DNA of 64,000 nt. Source: Macquaria australasica. Lineage: Eukaryota > Chordata > Actinopteri > Centrarchiformes > Percichthyidae. Below the pieces are notes generated by a model. The model was not told the DNA's origin, ran no database searches, and worked only from the letters and a program-made list of their open reading frames with translations. This document shows positions 12,950 through 26,284 of this stretch, one piece after another. Location of the stretch: positions 992,001 to 1,056,000 of the forward strand of contig SEMN01000145.1 in the NCBI GenBank assembly GCA_005408345.1, in the 5' to 3' direction. Position 1 is the stretch's first letter. Every line of letters begins with the position of its first letter. The translations under genes were made by a program, and so were the position numbers.

Positions 12950-13210
12950 CTTTCTCTCTCTCCTCTACCTCTCTTTCTCTCTCTCTCTCTCTCTCTTATT
13001 ATCTCTTATTTCTCCTCCTCAGTACTTCACTCTCGCTCTTTCTCTCTCTGTGTTTTAGCCCCTCGGGGCTTTGGCTCATTTCTTGCGGAGAAGAAAGGCG
13101 AAATAAAAGCGACATAAAGGAGCGAGGAGCCTGAGGAGGCGACGTGGCGTTTGGCGGACAGAGCGGCGCCAGGCCTCGCCGCCGACACACACCGCCACAA
13201 TCCAGCAGAC
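12950..13210. other. CT-rich microsatellite followed by CpG-rich block
   Basis: A CTCT-rich run (12950-13060) ends in a TGTGTTTTAG that looks like a splice acceptor. A short CpG-dense block follows (GGCGACGTGGCGTTTGGCGG and GGCGCCAGGCCTCGCCGCC, 13135-13185). I could not find a donor or a matching reading frame. It may be a lone exon of an untranslated RNA, or chance. Confidence 0.2.
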
Positions 13211-15250
13211 TTCCTCAGATTCCCAGAGAGCAGACTGAGACATGTGACATGTCAGGTGAAAGTAACCGCGGATTGACCCCCACAGAAGTGTCATGGCCGA
13301 TACTGATATTTTTGGACTGAATCTGCTGGTACTCGTAGTGTATAAGTCAGAAATGTTTCAATCATTCGTTATTTTTTCTTTAATGTCGCACTGGACGGCA
13401 GTAGAAGAGGTCATACCAGCGTCTGGTGGTTAGAACAGAAACGCTCTGTTTCCATCACAGTTTGGTTTTGTGGTTCGGTCATTTTTAGACTCCGTTTGTG
13501 AAAGTTTACAAACGATTGCACTCTTCTCCACACAATCCATTCATTTCTGGCATTTTCAATGGTTCAATCTCTTATCTTGTCAGTGACATGTAAACATTTT
13601 CCATTTCTCCATTCTCACAGTTTCATCTACTAAATCTGTCGTCCTGTCCGTAGTCTTCGTCGCTGTTTTGTCTCCTGAATAATGTCCATTTCTCCCACCT
13701 TTCTTCCATCTGTGATTCTTGAATCTCAAACAACGAACAATTTTACCATTATGTAGATTTCCTCTCCTATCTCCATCCATTGGTCCTGGGTGGGGGGGTG
13801 GGGGGTCCACTTTATCCCATTTCCTTGTGATAGTTTGCTATTAACAATATTTTGACCAGATACCCATCCTTTATTCGTACATTTTCTTTAGTAAAATTAA
13901 AATTACACAGATAGAGTACCATGTAGCTCATAGGGATATCATATCCTAGTATCTTTTGCAAAATGTTGTATACCATTTTCCAAAACATCAATAACTTGTG
14001 GCATTTCCAAGATGATTTCAATGTTTAAGGGGCAGTTAGAGGACACCAGGGCACCGTTTAAATAATCAGAGAGAAGGGCTCCGAGTAAATCCAGCACTTC
14101 ATCACATTATTGGTTTACTGCTGTACGTTTGGAGAAGGTGACCTGAAACTATAGAGCACATATTTATACCACCTGCAGTTAGCAAATCATTAATCATTGC
14201 TTACTGGGAGCTATTTTAAACTGCTTGAATGTCTTTATAAAAGGGCCAGTATATACTCATACAATATAGTATATAGTATATGATCTGTTTGCGTGAGGCA
14301 TTTTAGTGGAACATAAAGCTCCAGGTAAACACAACTAGTTTTCCTAGAATCCCATTCCCAGATTCCCCATATTCAAATAGATACACCAGTACAACCAGTC
14401 CACACTGGTGTCCACAGGGTGACAGATGTCGTGTCGGTGCACGTGCCTGGAATGTGTATTTTCAATCGACAGATGGTTGAACTCGTCTGAAATCTGCTTC
14501 TTTCCGGTGTGCAGACTCGTCGATGACACGTCTGTCGGTGGCCTCGTCAGGCTGCCTCTCCTCGCGTCTAGGTGTATCCAACATGGCCGCAGGACTCGCA
14601 ACCGGGCAAGAGGTGACATGACGACGTGGGCGTGTCGGCGGACTTTAAAAGGTCACACGCAGACAGAAAAGATGTGAAGCCCTTCAGGACTCGGCCTCCT
14701 GTCCCCGAGAACGAGGGCAGAGTTGAAGGGTTGAAAAGTTCATCCACAGGGGAGAAGAAAGGTGGGCGAGGCAATCATGCAAAAATCTGACATGAAGACA
14801 GGACAGGGTGGTGGTGGGGGGGGGGCAGGATTAGCCCGAGCTAAGGTGACAGAGGACAAATAATAGGCGGCGCAAAAGTGAGTGGTTTACAGCGTAAACT
14901 GAGATGGTTTATGTTTCCTTTGGGTTGAGTAATCATTTCCAGCTGATGAATTTTCTACCGACCTTTGAGGCGTTTCTACACACTGTAGCCACAGAAACCT
15001 TCTCAGTAGAAAGTCCTGCACCAGTTGAATGACTTTTTTTTTGTTTCTGTGTGTTGTTCACCAGAACACTGTTAAACATGTAGACATGTTGCACCGCTAA
15101 AGCATCAAGGTGTAAAGTTTCAAGCACTGATGGACCACTCATCTGCTGCAAAAAGTCAGAAAACAATAAACATAAAATATGAAAAATAATTATTTCATAT
15201 GTCAACCTGGTTCTGATTACAGGGCATCTGCATGTCCTTACAATAGTACT
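13211..15250. other. Intergenic, nothing recognised
   Basis: The sequence is AT-rich and has a poly-G/GGT run near 14808-14827. Open frames are short and unsupported on both strands. Confidence 0.5.
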
Positions 15251-15253
15251 CCT

Positions 15254-16135
15254 TTACCTGAGGCTGTTTAGTGATCTGCTGCAGCGGAGGCTCAGCATGC
15301 AGGATGTGCCAACGTCTCTTGATGATGTTTCTAATTTCTGCAGAGCTGAGATTAAAGTCTGAGACAAAACACGCCCTGGTTCATTTAGTTTCTTTGTCTT
15401 TTTGTGGAGCAAATCTTCATTGGCATGTTGAAATGCAGCATCAGTCACCTCTGAAGGGTATCTCACCTCTGTTTCTAAACTGTTCACACAGTTTTGGTGT
15501 AATCTCAAAAACTGGCCTGTGGGTATCTTCTCTGGGTGTTTTGGTAGACGAGCATCACGGTCAGTTGGTTTTTACGAGAGACAGATGTTTGAATTGTTTT
15601 ATCATCAAACTTTTCATGTCACTCAACAGAGAATTTGAGGAAACTTGTGCTGCTATTCAGACAGTAAAAATATGTCACCTATGTGCCGTTTCCACAGCTT
15701 GATTTTTGATTGAAAAGGATTAAAATGTCGGTACATGAACTTTGATTCACACACAACTACATCAGTAAATATTAGAGCAACTGATGTTCCCGTAGCCACA
15801 CCGGAGACATAATTAATCTTCAAATCTGAAAAAAGTTTTGGTCAGAACAAAATTGAACAGATCAATCAGTAATGTGTTGGGGGAAGATCAGAACGTTTGT
15901 TCCTACTTGATATTCTTTTAACTGGTTCAAAAGCTCTTTGTATCTTTAAGAAAAGATGGCTGCTTGTTGATCGCACGTTTGAGGTGGAAGTCCACAAATT
16001 TGGATAGTGGCTCCGTTAAACTGCCATAACCAGGGACAATGGGTCTAAAAGAAGAGTTATTAGGATCTTTATATATCTTAGGCAGCCCACAGAGTACAGG
16101 AGTTCTAGGATATGGAAACCTTTTCAGTTTGAGCT
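15254..16135 (-). pseudogene. Decayed reverse transcriptase of a Penelope-like retroelement
   Basis: Read on the minus strand from about 16133 downward, the translation gives the fingers/palm signature: LCGLPKIYKD, then FRPIVPGYGSLTEP and LSKFVDFHL. A frame break follows after KDTKSF (about 15945). Further along, in shifted frames, come YVSGVATGTS and WKRHIGDIFLL. GQFLRLHQNC and DAAFQHANEDLL follow. The order LPKIHK, RPIVSG, SGxAMGT, WKRYIDDIF and GQFLRLRRNC is that of Penelope-like elements (Neptune type). The catalytic YIDD is degraded to HIGD and several stops and shifts are present, so this copy is dead. No GIY-YIG endonuclease part was recognised. Boundaries are approximate. Confidence 0.7.
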
Positions 16136-16779
16136 GCAGCGCTCTGACACAGCGATGTGATCTGAGGTGACAGATGGAGAATTCCTCACATTGTTGTGTT
16201 CATCTGAGGCCAAACAGCTTTCATGTCAGACTGTGAGGAGAGGAAGCACCTCTCCGTCCTCCAGACAGAGGAGGACTTGACACTTTCCCTCCACCGTCTT
16301 CACCATTAACCATTAACCATTAATCAGCGTATAGACAGCCGGCTCTGGCCCTGCACCAGCACTTTAGGGCGTTTTCTATCAGTGCCATTCCAGGCAGATG
16401 GTGGAGTAAGTGTGATTGGCAGGAGAAGTGGAAGAAGCAGCGGTGGAGCGGATACTGTTGCCAGGGAGCGTGGGGAAGGGGGATAAGAGGGTACGATGAA
16501 GGGGGGGGGGGTTTGGGGGCGTGACCGGTCTTAATTATCCCAAAGGGTTGCCAAGTGTTGGCGCCCTGACAAGGTTTCAGAGCCGAGTGACGGTTTCTAG
16601 CTCCCATAGATGAGTTTAGTTTTGGGGGGAGGATTCTGATTCCATAATGTAAGTGACTAATGTTTTTCTGAAAACCGCTACCTTGCATTTGTTGCCGTCA
16701 GCCTTTCGTTCCCATGAACCACAGAACAACAGCAAAGGGAAGTAGCCAGCAGTTGCTATCAGAGCATCTGAACAGGCTC

Positions 16780-17110
16780 TGTGTTTTAATCCTTGGTTTA
16801 GATGAGTTTCCCCGATCCACTCTGCAAATCCCCGCTGGAATGCACCCGTTCGCACGTCGCCTTCGCTGAGATATGGATCGACTGATGCGGCCTGCAGAGT
16901 GGCCTCGTGGAGCAGATGAACAAAGCCAACCGCCTCCAGGTCGAGATACTGCAGGTGCAGCGTAACTGCCTGGAGAGGCACCAAAATGGCGGATGGGTGT
17001 TGGGTTCATAGGGGCGAAGAGGAAGACAGCGGCGGCACGGAGACACCAGGCCGCCCGTCCCTCCCCTGCCTCTGCTATCTGAGTCACGCAAGGAGGAGGA
17101 GATAATCGGC
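16780..17110. other. CpG-rich block with a possible short coding exon
   Basis: The block is GC- and CpG-richer than its surroundings and contains an AAAATGGCGGATGG (YY1-like) word at about 16983. On the + strand, after a CTGCAG at 16892-16897, a frame reads SGLVEQMNKANRLQVEIL and continues to a TAG at about 17008. This is an amphipathic, leucine-spaced peptide of coiled-coil style. The acceptor has no good pyrimidine tract, no clear donor follows, and no family is recognised. It could equally be chance. Confidence 0.2.
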
Positions 17111-17619
17111 CATCGCAGGTGAGATCACCGACACCGGGTTCAACCTGAGGTCAGGAGAAGCTCCCACAATGCCCCTTGTTTCCACAGAACACACCAGCAT
17201 TGATCAAGCCACCAAGAAAACCGCCGCATCGATGCAATCGCGTGTCCTATGTTGTTGTTGTGGCGCTTCAAGGTGAAGAAAATATTCATAATCCCCACAT
17301 TGTTGGTTCACCAGCCATAACAAACAAGTGACAAGCTGCAGCGCTGACGCCAGCCGAGCCCTGAAATGGTCACAGTCGGCTCAGACCGTCGAATGGACTT
17401 GTTTGTCCTAGTAAGTTCTGCAGAGGAGCGATGAAAGCTGGAGCTTAACGGTCAGAAAACTGCATTCCCCACATTCCTCCTCCGTCCTGACAACCGGAGC
17501 CGCTGACAGACGGCTTCACCGATGGCTGTAATTACCGCCAACGCACACTCATGGGAAATATTATCATCAACAAAGTACTTTTATCTGTCAAGTGTGTGTA
17601 TGACGCGTATCTGAATGCT

Positions 17620-18490
17620 TCTATGAGTGTGGTGAGAAATATAAAGACTCTCATCTAAATGCTGGTAAACTTCACAGGTATAAAACGTGTCCTTGTTCCA
17701 TTTTGACGTGAAGCAAAACTCAGCTGTTGCTGAAATTTCTTTCAACTGATGTTAAAGGATATGTTTTTGTATTAAAAAAAATTCTGTAAAAGTAAATTGA
17801 CAAATAATTTTAAAAATGTCTAAATGACTTTGCAGCATGTCATGCCTGGTTATCTTCGCATGCAGCTGCTAAACATGTCTCTTTTTCCATTTTCACATGC
17901 AACAAAACAGGACTGGGAAGTCTTTCACACTAAGTCTTGCTGCCTGTTGACTGATTTTAAGGGATACCGTGCTCATTCACAAGAATGCACCATCTTGGAT
18001 TTCCCATTTATGAATACGGGATTGAGAAAAACTGCATTCACCATAGGTGGAACAAGTTTCAGGATTCCTTTAAGTTAGACAATTTTTTAACCATCGAACA
18101 GTTGAAGCTTCGGCTGAACGATGTTTTATATAATGAATGCTCCTGTTTTTCTTAATATGTCTGCTTTGTCCTTGTGTAATGTACTTGTTTTACTGTCTTT
18201 CTTCTTTGTGTTTTTGTCTTGTGTTATATTTATGTTGTATAAGAATGTTGATTTCACACTTTTTACAGTTTTTTTGTATAACTTGATAATGTATTTGCAG
18301 GGCACCATTGTGAATGAGAGCCTTGCTCTCAGTATACAAATATATATATATATTTGTTTTGCAGCATATCTACGTGGCTTTAAAATGAGTGTGAAATGGT
18401 GAGAAATTACGGCAACATCCATCTAAACGCAGGTAAACTGTCTGCAGCTGCTAAACATGTCTCTTCTTTTATTTTTGCATGGAAAAATCA
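17620..18490 (+). repeat. Repeated segments around a probable LINE 3' end
   Basis: Two blocks recur. GTGAGAAAT followed by CATCTAAATGCTGGTAAAC (about 17630-17672) is matched by a diverged copy at about 18397-18438. GCAGCTGCTAAACATGTCTC at about 17862-17882 is matched at 18444-18464. Between them, 18120-18340 is T/G-rich and ends with CAGGGCACCATTGTGAATG and AGAGCCTTGCTCTCAG, the look of a fish L2-like LINE tail. The picture is an old duplication interrupted by a retrotransposon fragment. The family call is tentative. Confidence 0.35.
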
Positions 18491-21400
18491 TAATTTGGGG
18501 GTTGTTTTACTCTGAAGGTCTTGTGGGTTGATCAAATGGTGAAATGGAAATGTTTTCTGTAAGTGATCTACACACATTAGTAAGTGTGATATGATGAGAA
18601 ATGACCAGCTGATAAATGACAGTCAATCAATCATTTTTATGGACAGAGATCGAACCCAAATTCTGCATGAAAATGAAGAGAAAGTAACCGTCGTCTCTGC
18701 ACTCTTCTTCCTCTAGCATGTGTGTGTCAGTGTGTGTGTGTGTGTGTGTGACTGACAGTAAAGCCACAGAGAGAAGCAGTCTACATGAGTTCATGCTAAC
18801 ATTAGCAGCTAATGCTACTTCAAACTGGCCTCACCACCTCCTGGTTACTGAAGCATGAGCTGTTTTATTAACGAGGACGTGTGTCCATACAGTGCTATTG
18901 AACATAGCAAATTCAGGAGGATGACAAAGACCCAGGGATTGTGGGAAACAATAACAAGGGACTAAAAAGTTGTCCCTTTACAGGTATACAGGTGCCTGGG
19001 GTATTTCTGAAAAAATCAGGGAATAATTGATTAATTTCAGTATAATTTCAGTGTAGTATCAGATGGTGGACTGTGGATTTCGATATGTATCAAATCATCT
19101 GACGGGGAGGGAGATACACACCAGAAGAATTTTGTGATTTCCAAATACTGCAGCTGGCATTTACTGCTTGTTATTCTCAAGGATGTTTTTCTTTCCTGTT
19201 ACTGCAAATTAGGCCAATTGCAGAAATAATTCAGAATTCTCTCATAATTTGGCAGAACAGGAAGCTGCGCAGGTCGAGGTTGGTCATCGTCATATTTTCC
19301 TGTGAAAAGTTTTTCTAATCCTCTTACAGTATCTTCATTAGAAAGAGCCTGTCAGAGGAGGAAGTAATCAACTCCCCTACATGTGTGTGATGTACATGTA
19401 TGTCTCAGGTGTGTGTGTGTGTGTGTGTGTTGGGGGGGGGAGAGTTATTTGGCAGCGTGGGCAGGTGAGTGCAGCAGTCATCCCCTTCCTCAGGCGTTTG
19501 TCAGTGACTGACAGCTAAAGCGGAGGGCAGGGAGGACAGACAATACAGAGTAATGAGAGATGTGGTAAACAGGCTCGGCCATGTGACATGTCAGCTCCGT
19601 GCCGCAGCGCTTTGTTTACGCGTCACCTGTCAAACCTGGACAGGGGGCTGAAGTGGAGAGAGGCTCTCATTAATACCAGCTGTTGATTAATATTTCCGAC
19701 ATGCAGCTGAGTGATTTGTGTGACGAGCCTTCATGTACAAAACACACGGCTGAGGTTATCTTCCTCGATTAGCTCTCGCTGGAATTTTTTTGTTTCTACA
19801 AACATCTTCTAGTAAGCAGAAAAAGATATTTCCAGGTTAAGCTGAACCTCAGTGGGCGTAGCTAAGTTAGCTACCACAATTATCAAGACCCCAGCGTACT
19901 GGTACATACAGTCTGGTGTCTTTACTTCAGACTTTAGAGCAGGTGGGTGTCAGGGAACGTGGCTCTGTGCGAGACCAGCTCAGCACTTTTTCCACCAGAC
20001 CGGGGACCTTGAAATCTTTACTATGTGATAATCATTCATGGGTGGGGGGTTGCCTTTGCAGCAGAGGTTAATTCACAAAGTTTTAATCCCCCAAAACAAC
20101 GTTGTGTTTATTCTCCATATATAGTGTATATGAATGTACTGACAACTCAAAAAAAAGTTTAATTATTCTTTAAATCTGATCCACCTGCAGTATACAAATG
20201 TGCCAAATACCACCGAACCTATAGGAAACAGAGACTAAATTAAAAGTATGAGGAGTTAGCAGTTGGACGCTGAACGCTGTGACTGAAGCTGCGTTCAGAC
20301 TGAACACAAAGCAGATTTTAGAGGCGGCGTGATTGTAAACAAAGTCAGTGGAAAGATGCAAGTGGACACGAACAGGTGGATTCTGTATAGGCAGCGTTAA
20401 CTGAGGCGATAACGCAGCCACGCTGAAAAAATTAGCATTAATAACAATGTGAAACAATGTGAAAGGTGTCGCTCGTAGTGATGAAGCTACAGAGAATTAT
20501 CAGCTGAATCTGCAGCTCCCCTCTGCTCTACAGAGCTTTACAGTGACTTTCAGATTATTGTTTATCTGCACGGCTGAAACTTTACTGTTTTGGTTCACTC
20601 TCACCGCTCTCATTTTCAGCCGCAGCAGCAGCTGTTTTCAGTGAAAAAGCTGTAAAAAGCCTCTGTCCTCTACCTGCTCAGCAGCAAACAGCAGACAGAC
20701 AGTCAGAGACCAGCTGGTGAACATAGTGGAGCATCTAGCAGCTAAAGAGCCAGATATTTCCCTCAGGAGCTGGTGGAGACCAAAAACAGAGCTAACTAGC
20801 TAGCATCATCGTTCATTGTGTTTACATACAGTGCATGCTAGTATTTTATTTGATGGAATACTGTCCTGTAAACACCTTTAAACATTTAAAGGTGTCATTT
20901 ACAGTGGGGATGCTGGGGACATGTCCCTACCACTTTTGGAAATGACCGATTTTGTCCCCATCACTTTTTTAAAAAGCATCATTTGTTAAAAATGTTCTGA
21001 AAAATAGCTTTCACCAACAAATGTTAACTAAGAAATGAGAACGCTTTGAGAAAGGTTCATCTGCACAGTAAGAAAACATACAGTGCAGTGGTGCAGGTGG
21101 ATGACTGAGTATATATACTTTATGCTGAGTATATTCTTATTGTCGACTGTAGTGGCCGAGGCTCTGTGCCCTTTTGAAGCGCCATTATGTAATTTTTTCC
21201 CGACCCGCCGTAATTATTCACTCTGACCTCATACTGATCCCCTTATTACATTGCCTGAAATCATTTTTCAAACAATTATTCAAAATTATGTTGAAGACCT
21301 TATGTCCCTACCACTTTTCAACACAAAGTGACGCCCTTGCACACACACTTACCTGTATTGGTTTCTCTCCATGCAGATAGTTTCGGTTTTAGTTGTCCAG

Positions 21401-22620
21401 GTTTCCAGATATCTCTGAGACTTACGCCTCCACACCGATACGATGGAGTTGAATGGAAACATAGAAGAAAAAGAAAAGAAGTGTCTCTTTCCAAGAACAA
21501 TGTCCTGGTTACTCTGTCATAATCCACAGCGAACACTTTTAATTAGTCATTATTTTCTAGCAGAGATGTTTGCGAATCTGCGTGTCTCCTGTACTTTAGC
21601 CAGGTCATGAAGAAAACAGGATGCCAAGCTTGACGTGATTGTACATGAGGACTGAAAAGGAAATAGAGTATTTAGCCAGACTTTGCAGAGAATATGAGTG
21701 TTTCGAACATGTTGAGTTTATGGATGAACAGTGGAGAAGTGTCTACATTTGAATACTGTGAAAACTTGTCAACATCAGAGTTTTTTTATACTGATTACAT
21801 GTATTTTAGGTGGAGAATCACTTTAACCACTTATCCTCACAGCTCGACAGTAACGTGAAAAACTGGTTCCTTGATTTTTAACTCCACCAGTGAGACGATT
21901 TCTGCCTCCAACTATAATTACAACTGCAGTCTGCAAAATCAGCGTGTGTGTGTTTGATTTTCACAGTCCGGGATGCGTACTCTAATTGACCGACTGACTG
22001 ACTGGCTGTTATTTGGCGGGTTAGGACCTGCTGTGCAAATCACTCAAGGCTGCCTAATCATGCATTGTCTGTGCCAGTGATGGCTGCGTGAAGGAATGCC
22101 AAACTTCACCTCGCGGTCAGGGGAGTCACCGCCGGGCCTCGTGGATTCAAGCAGGGACTGGCTGCCCGGTCAGGGTCAGGACTTCCCCTGTACCTCGTCT
22201 CTGTCGTCAAGGTGCTGTACTGAGAAGTTAAAGTGGTGGAGCCAGGCACTGTCACATGGCAGGGTTAGGGGTTTGATTCCAGCGGAGACCACCCATGTTG
22301 GAGAGATCCTGCAGGTTCCATCTCACCTTGAATCCAGCCCACAGACTTTATTTAAAGTCGTGGTTGTTCCTGTATCGCCCTACTTTGATCTACAAAGGGT
22401 GGACAAAGTAACAGAAACACATTACAATACAAGAGAATAGCCTTTGGGCAAAAAAGACTTTAGCGAGGTGTGGCACCCAGAATTATTATTGTATTAGTTT
22501 ATGCTATTCCCTTTGTCCCCCCACCATTATCTTTCTGGTTATTAGTATTTAAAACACTTTGTTTCACTTGTAAAACTCATTTAAGACTTTTCTGTATTTG
22601 CAGGTGAGGAAAAGTGCACA
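18491..22620. other. Intergenic, nothing coding recognised
   Basis: The stretch contains TG runs near 18720-18750 and 19410-19440 (the latter followed by a G run). Around 20915-21330 the words GGGGACATGTCCCTACCAC and TTATGTCCCTACCACTTTT repeat, which suggests another degenerate element. No exon is supported. Confidence 0.5.
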
Positions 22621-22625
22621 AGCTC

Positions 22626-22626
22626 C

Positions 22627-22657
<31 letters not shown>

Positions 22658-22690
22658 CACACACACACTGTATATATATATATATATATG
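22626..22690. repeat. AT/AC compound microsatellite
   Basis: Alternating TA runs flank a short ACACACAC stretch. It has no coding meaning. Confidence 0.85.
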
Positions 22691-25600
22691 TTAAGTTTAT
22701 GTTAATTTGTGGTGCAATATTTTTATGTTTGCAAGGTTATTTATGTCAGAAAATAAGGCAGCTAACTGACGCTAGCTTCCATTGCTAATCTGGGCACGCC
22801 GAGCGAGCTAGCTGTATGGCTTTACGGTCGTGACCTCCTGACTTGTTGTTTCCATGCAAGACATAAAGTCATAAAGATAAATGTTATATACTGTAGCAGA
22901 TATAAGCAGTATTTTGTTAGTGACTCGGCTCCACATTTCATGTTGTGTATTGATGATTCATTTCATTTTATGACAGTTATAGTTAGCCCCGTCTGAACTG
23001 ATCAGTCATGCTTTTGCTGTATTTGCCACCTGATTGGAAGTCGCATAATCTCACAATGTTCGGTTTTTGCTGATGCTGAAGCCAGTCTGTTTGTCCAGTT
23101 TGGTCCAGTGCAAGAAATCTCCAAATCCCCTCGTCAGATTTCCATTAAATAAGCTGCAGATATTCATGCTCCCCAGAGGACGAATCCTAATGATTTGGGA
23201 GATCTCCTGACCTTTCCTCTAGCGCCACCATCCGGCCGTAAATTTCCGCGTCTCCTCAAGAAATATCATAAACGAAAGTGCCAAACTGCCATGAAATCTC
23301 ATTCCTGCTCCTCAGAGGATGAACCGTTTTAATTTTAATGACCACATGCCCTTTCCTCTAGCGCCACCCTCAGGACAAACTTTACATTTTGAGCTCCACT
23401 AATGATAAGGCTCTACGAATAGCTGAATCATTTGTTGTTTGATTATGGCTGTGATGAAGACTGTAGCCTCAAGAGGGCGCTAGCAGGGCTATAGGCTATT
23501 GAAGGCCTTTGCTAGTTCATTCAGACAGTAAAAATGAAATACCACCTCACGTTTGATCCATTTCTACATCTTCCGAGGTTTTACAAGTGTGTTGTTTTGT
23601 GTTGACTTGCGTTGAAGGTTTAAAACAGGTAAAGCAGTAGTATTTATGAATGTTTTGAAGAGCTAGTGTGCAGTGTGATTTTATATTTAGACTCGAGGTG
23701 CAAACTATAATTTTGTTGTTGAGATTGTCAGAGGTGTGTCCACGTGCACCATAATAACATACATATCAATTATCAGTACTGTATGTTCAGCTGTAATCTG
23801 GGGTCTGGCAATGAGTTGACTTTTTTTCTCCGTGTGCATTAGTCTCCAGTTCCTTCACTGTTCGTATTCGCTCTGTCTTATTATTATGCTGTCAGTCATC
23901 TGTGAAGTTCTGTGCACTAACCTGAAACTCTGGTTAAATATGGCTGGAGAAAGGAAATGAGTCGACTCCTCCACTCATTTTTCTGGAGGGTTTTGTCTGG
24001 TTTAAAAGTGATGACAAACAGGCAAATGTACAGGGAAAACTATACATTTATAGGGCAAAAAAGCTGCCAGCTATTGGCAAAAAATACTCCAAATGGGAAA
24101 TGACAAGAGGGCAGTGGTTAATGTTAATCAGGCCAAACACTGAAAAATCATTTCAAGTCAAAGTAAATGTGATATTTCCTTAATATTTGTGATATTTAAT
24201 TAATATGTGTCTAACCCCTCTATCTAATAAAGTTACAATGGCAAACACTGCATCAACACTACACACAGAGCTCTCACATGGACTTACAGCATAAAACAAC
24301 ACAAACTACACTTTAACAGACGTACAACAAATGTGCAGAAAGAAGAAGTACCACTGAAGAGCACATCTCTCATATTATCATGTAAGTTTATATGTAAGGG
24401 TCTAAGAAAATGTCAAGAACTCTTCAATTCATTGACAAAATCATCAAGACACATCGTCTAAATAATAACGAGTTATTCAAAGGTGCTGCTTGGCCGTCCT
24501 GTTGTTAATTGCAGGGTGTTTGTGTGTTGTTTTACACCATTAAGCTGTGGGAATCAACATGAGAACTAACTACACCGGCCTTCTGTAAACGTCAGACACA
24601 AACCCTTGAAGAGCCAGAGAGCAGCCTCAGTTCTTAAATCACATCCTCGTGCATGTAGCGACCTCTGCTGGCAGCAGGCCGGAGTGACACGCCCAGGTTT
24701 GTCAGCGGTCATTAGACAACCGTAGAAGTGTACAAGACTTCATACAGATGCACAAGATTTTTACAAGGTTACAAGGTCCCACATATTTCTTTGGTTTTAC
24801 TTTAGTCCAGAAATAATCTTCTTCTGTACAAATCAGCCACAGGGAGCAAAGGTCAAATACAACAGTCAAATGCTCTTTTTTTTTTTGTCTGTTTCAAAAC
24901 TTGTTAAATATTTTCAGTAGCTTGTAAATAAGCCTGTTTCTGAACACAAAATATGCAAAAATAATGAAAATATCTACCATCTCAATAAGATATAAAGTAA
25001 ACAGGATTTAAGTTTGGTTTCCGGTCAAACTTTTCCCAAATCCTGTGAAATATCTCAAAATCACTTAATGGATTGGCACATTTTGTACAGACATTCATGG
25101 TCTCTAGAGGTTGCATCCTAATGACTCTCGTGATCCCCTGACTTCTCGTCTAGCGCCACCATGAGGTTTACTTTTTTTTTGTTTTGGAGTGAAATGTCTT
25201 GACAACTATTGCCATGACATTTGGTTCAGACATTCATGGTCCCCTCAGGATTAAAGGACTTTTCACTAGTTGTACTATACTGTGCACAACCTTTACTGTC
25301 CGCCATTTTATTTGAGTGTGTAAATTTATTTACTATATAGCACCCTAAAATATTCCACAATGGAACAAAAAAAAATAGAGGTACGCTACTTTCTGCTAAC
25401 AATCCCAGAATGCAACAATCTGCATTTTACAGATGTGAAAATTACCGTTGTGCGACGAGTAAACTACTGAGTGTCTGTTGTATAGGGAGTAGTGAAGGAG
25501 TGAACAAGGGAGTGATTTTGGGCACAGGCTTAGTGTTGTTGTATATCTAATCAGATTTGTCTTGTTTAATGACAATGCACAGGCAAGAGGGCAAAAGTTA

Positions 25601-26284
25601 ACACTCAGCGACAGAAGTGACAGCTGGAGGAGTGGAGATCCTCATCTGTCTTACTGAAAAGTTTGTAATTTGCAGTTTGTGTATCTAAAAGTTTTACTGT
25701 CATCCAACAGATTTAGTTTTTATTTATTGTTGTTACACCATCTTAACACTTTCCTCCCTCCTTTTGAAAATAGTTTAGTCTCACATGTTGTTGTCTGACC
25801 CTGAAGCCTGCATGGACCCGTCACATCTGACTGTATCAGACATTTGGCGCCGTGACTCATTCATCCATGTAGATTTCACAGAATGGTCCTGATAACAGCA
25901 GATCCCCTCATCCAGCATCCTGCCAGTATTTTCATTGTCCTCCAGGACTCGGTTCATAATCATGCTGGCAAGTAATGACAAAATAAACACAGGACCACGG
26001 ATCAGTCCACAACGTAAACACAGCTAATATACACAACTGCTGGCATGAGCACATTTAATTATAGGAACTCGCATTAGTGTTAATGTAAAGGTTTGATAGA
26101 AAGCAGAGCTACCTGACACTACTGCGACATTCCTCCGGTACTTTAAGTTTCTCGGTGCTTTGTTTTGTGTGTGAAGTGTACAAATAAAGCTAAGCTGTCA
26201 GAGTTGTTTGACCTGCAGAAACTGTTACACCTCTGCAATATTTTTCAGTGTATTTCATTGCTAAGACTTTCATATCAGGTGTTT
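22691..26284. other. Intergenic with three partial copies of a fish repeat
   Basis: At about 23090-23400 two successive copies of CCTTTCCTCTAGCGCCACC occur (near 23212 and 23351), each followed by a GGxCAAA word. A third related copy lies at about 25020-25265 (CTCGTCTAGCGCCACCATG near 25145). These belong to the element also seen at 9690-10025. The rest is AT-rich filler without supported exons. Confidence 0.55.
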
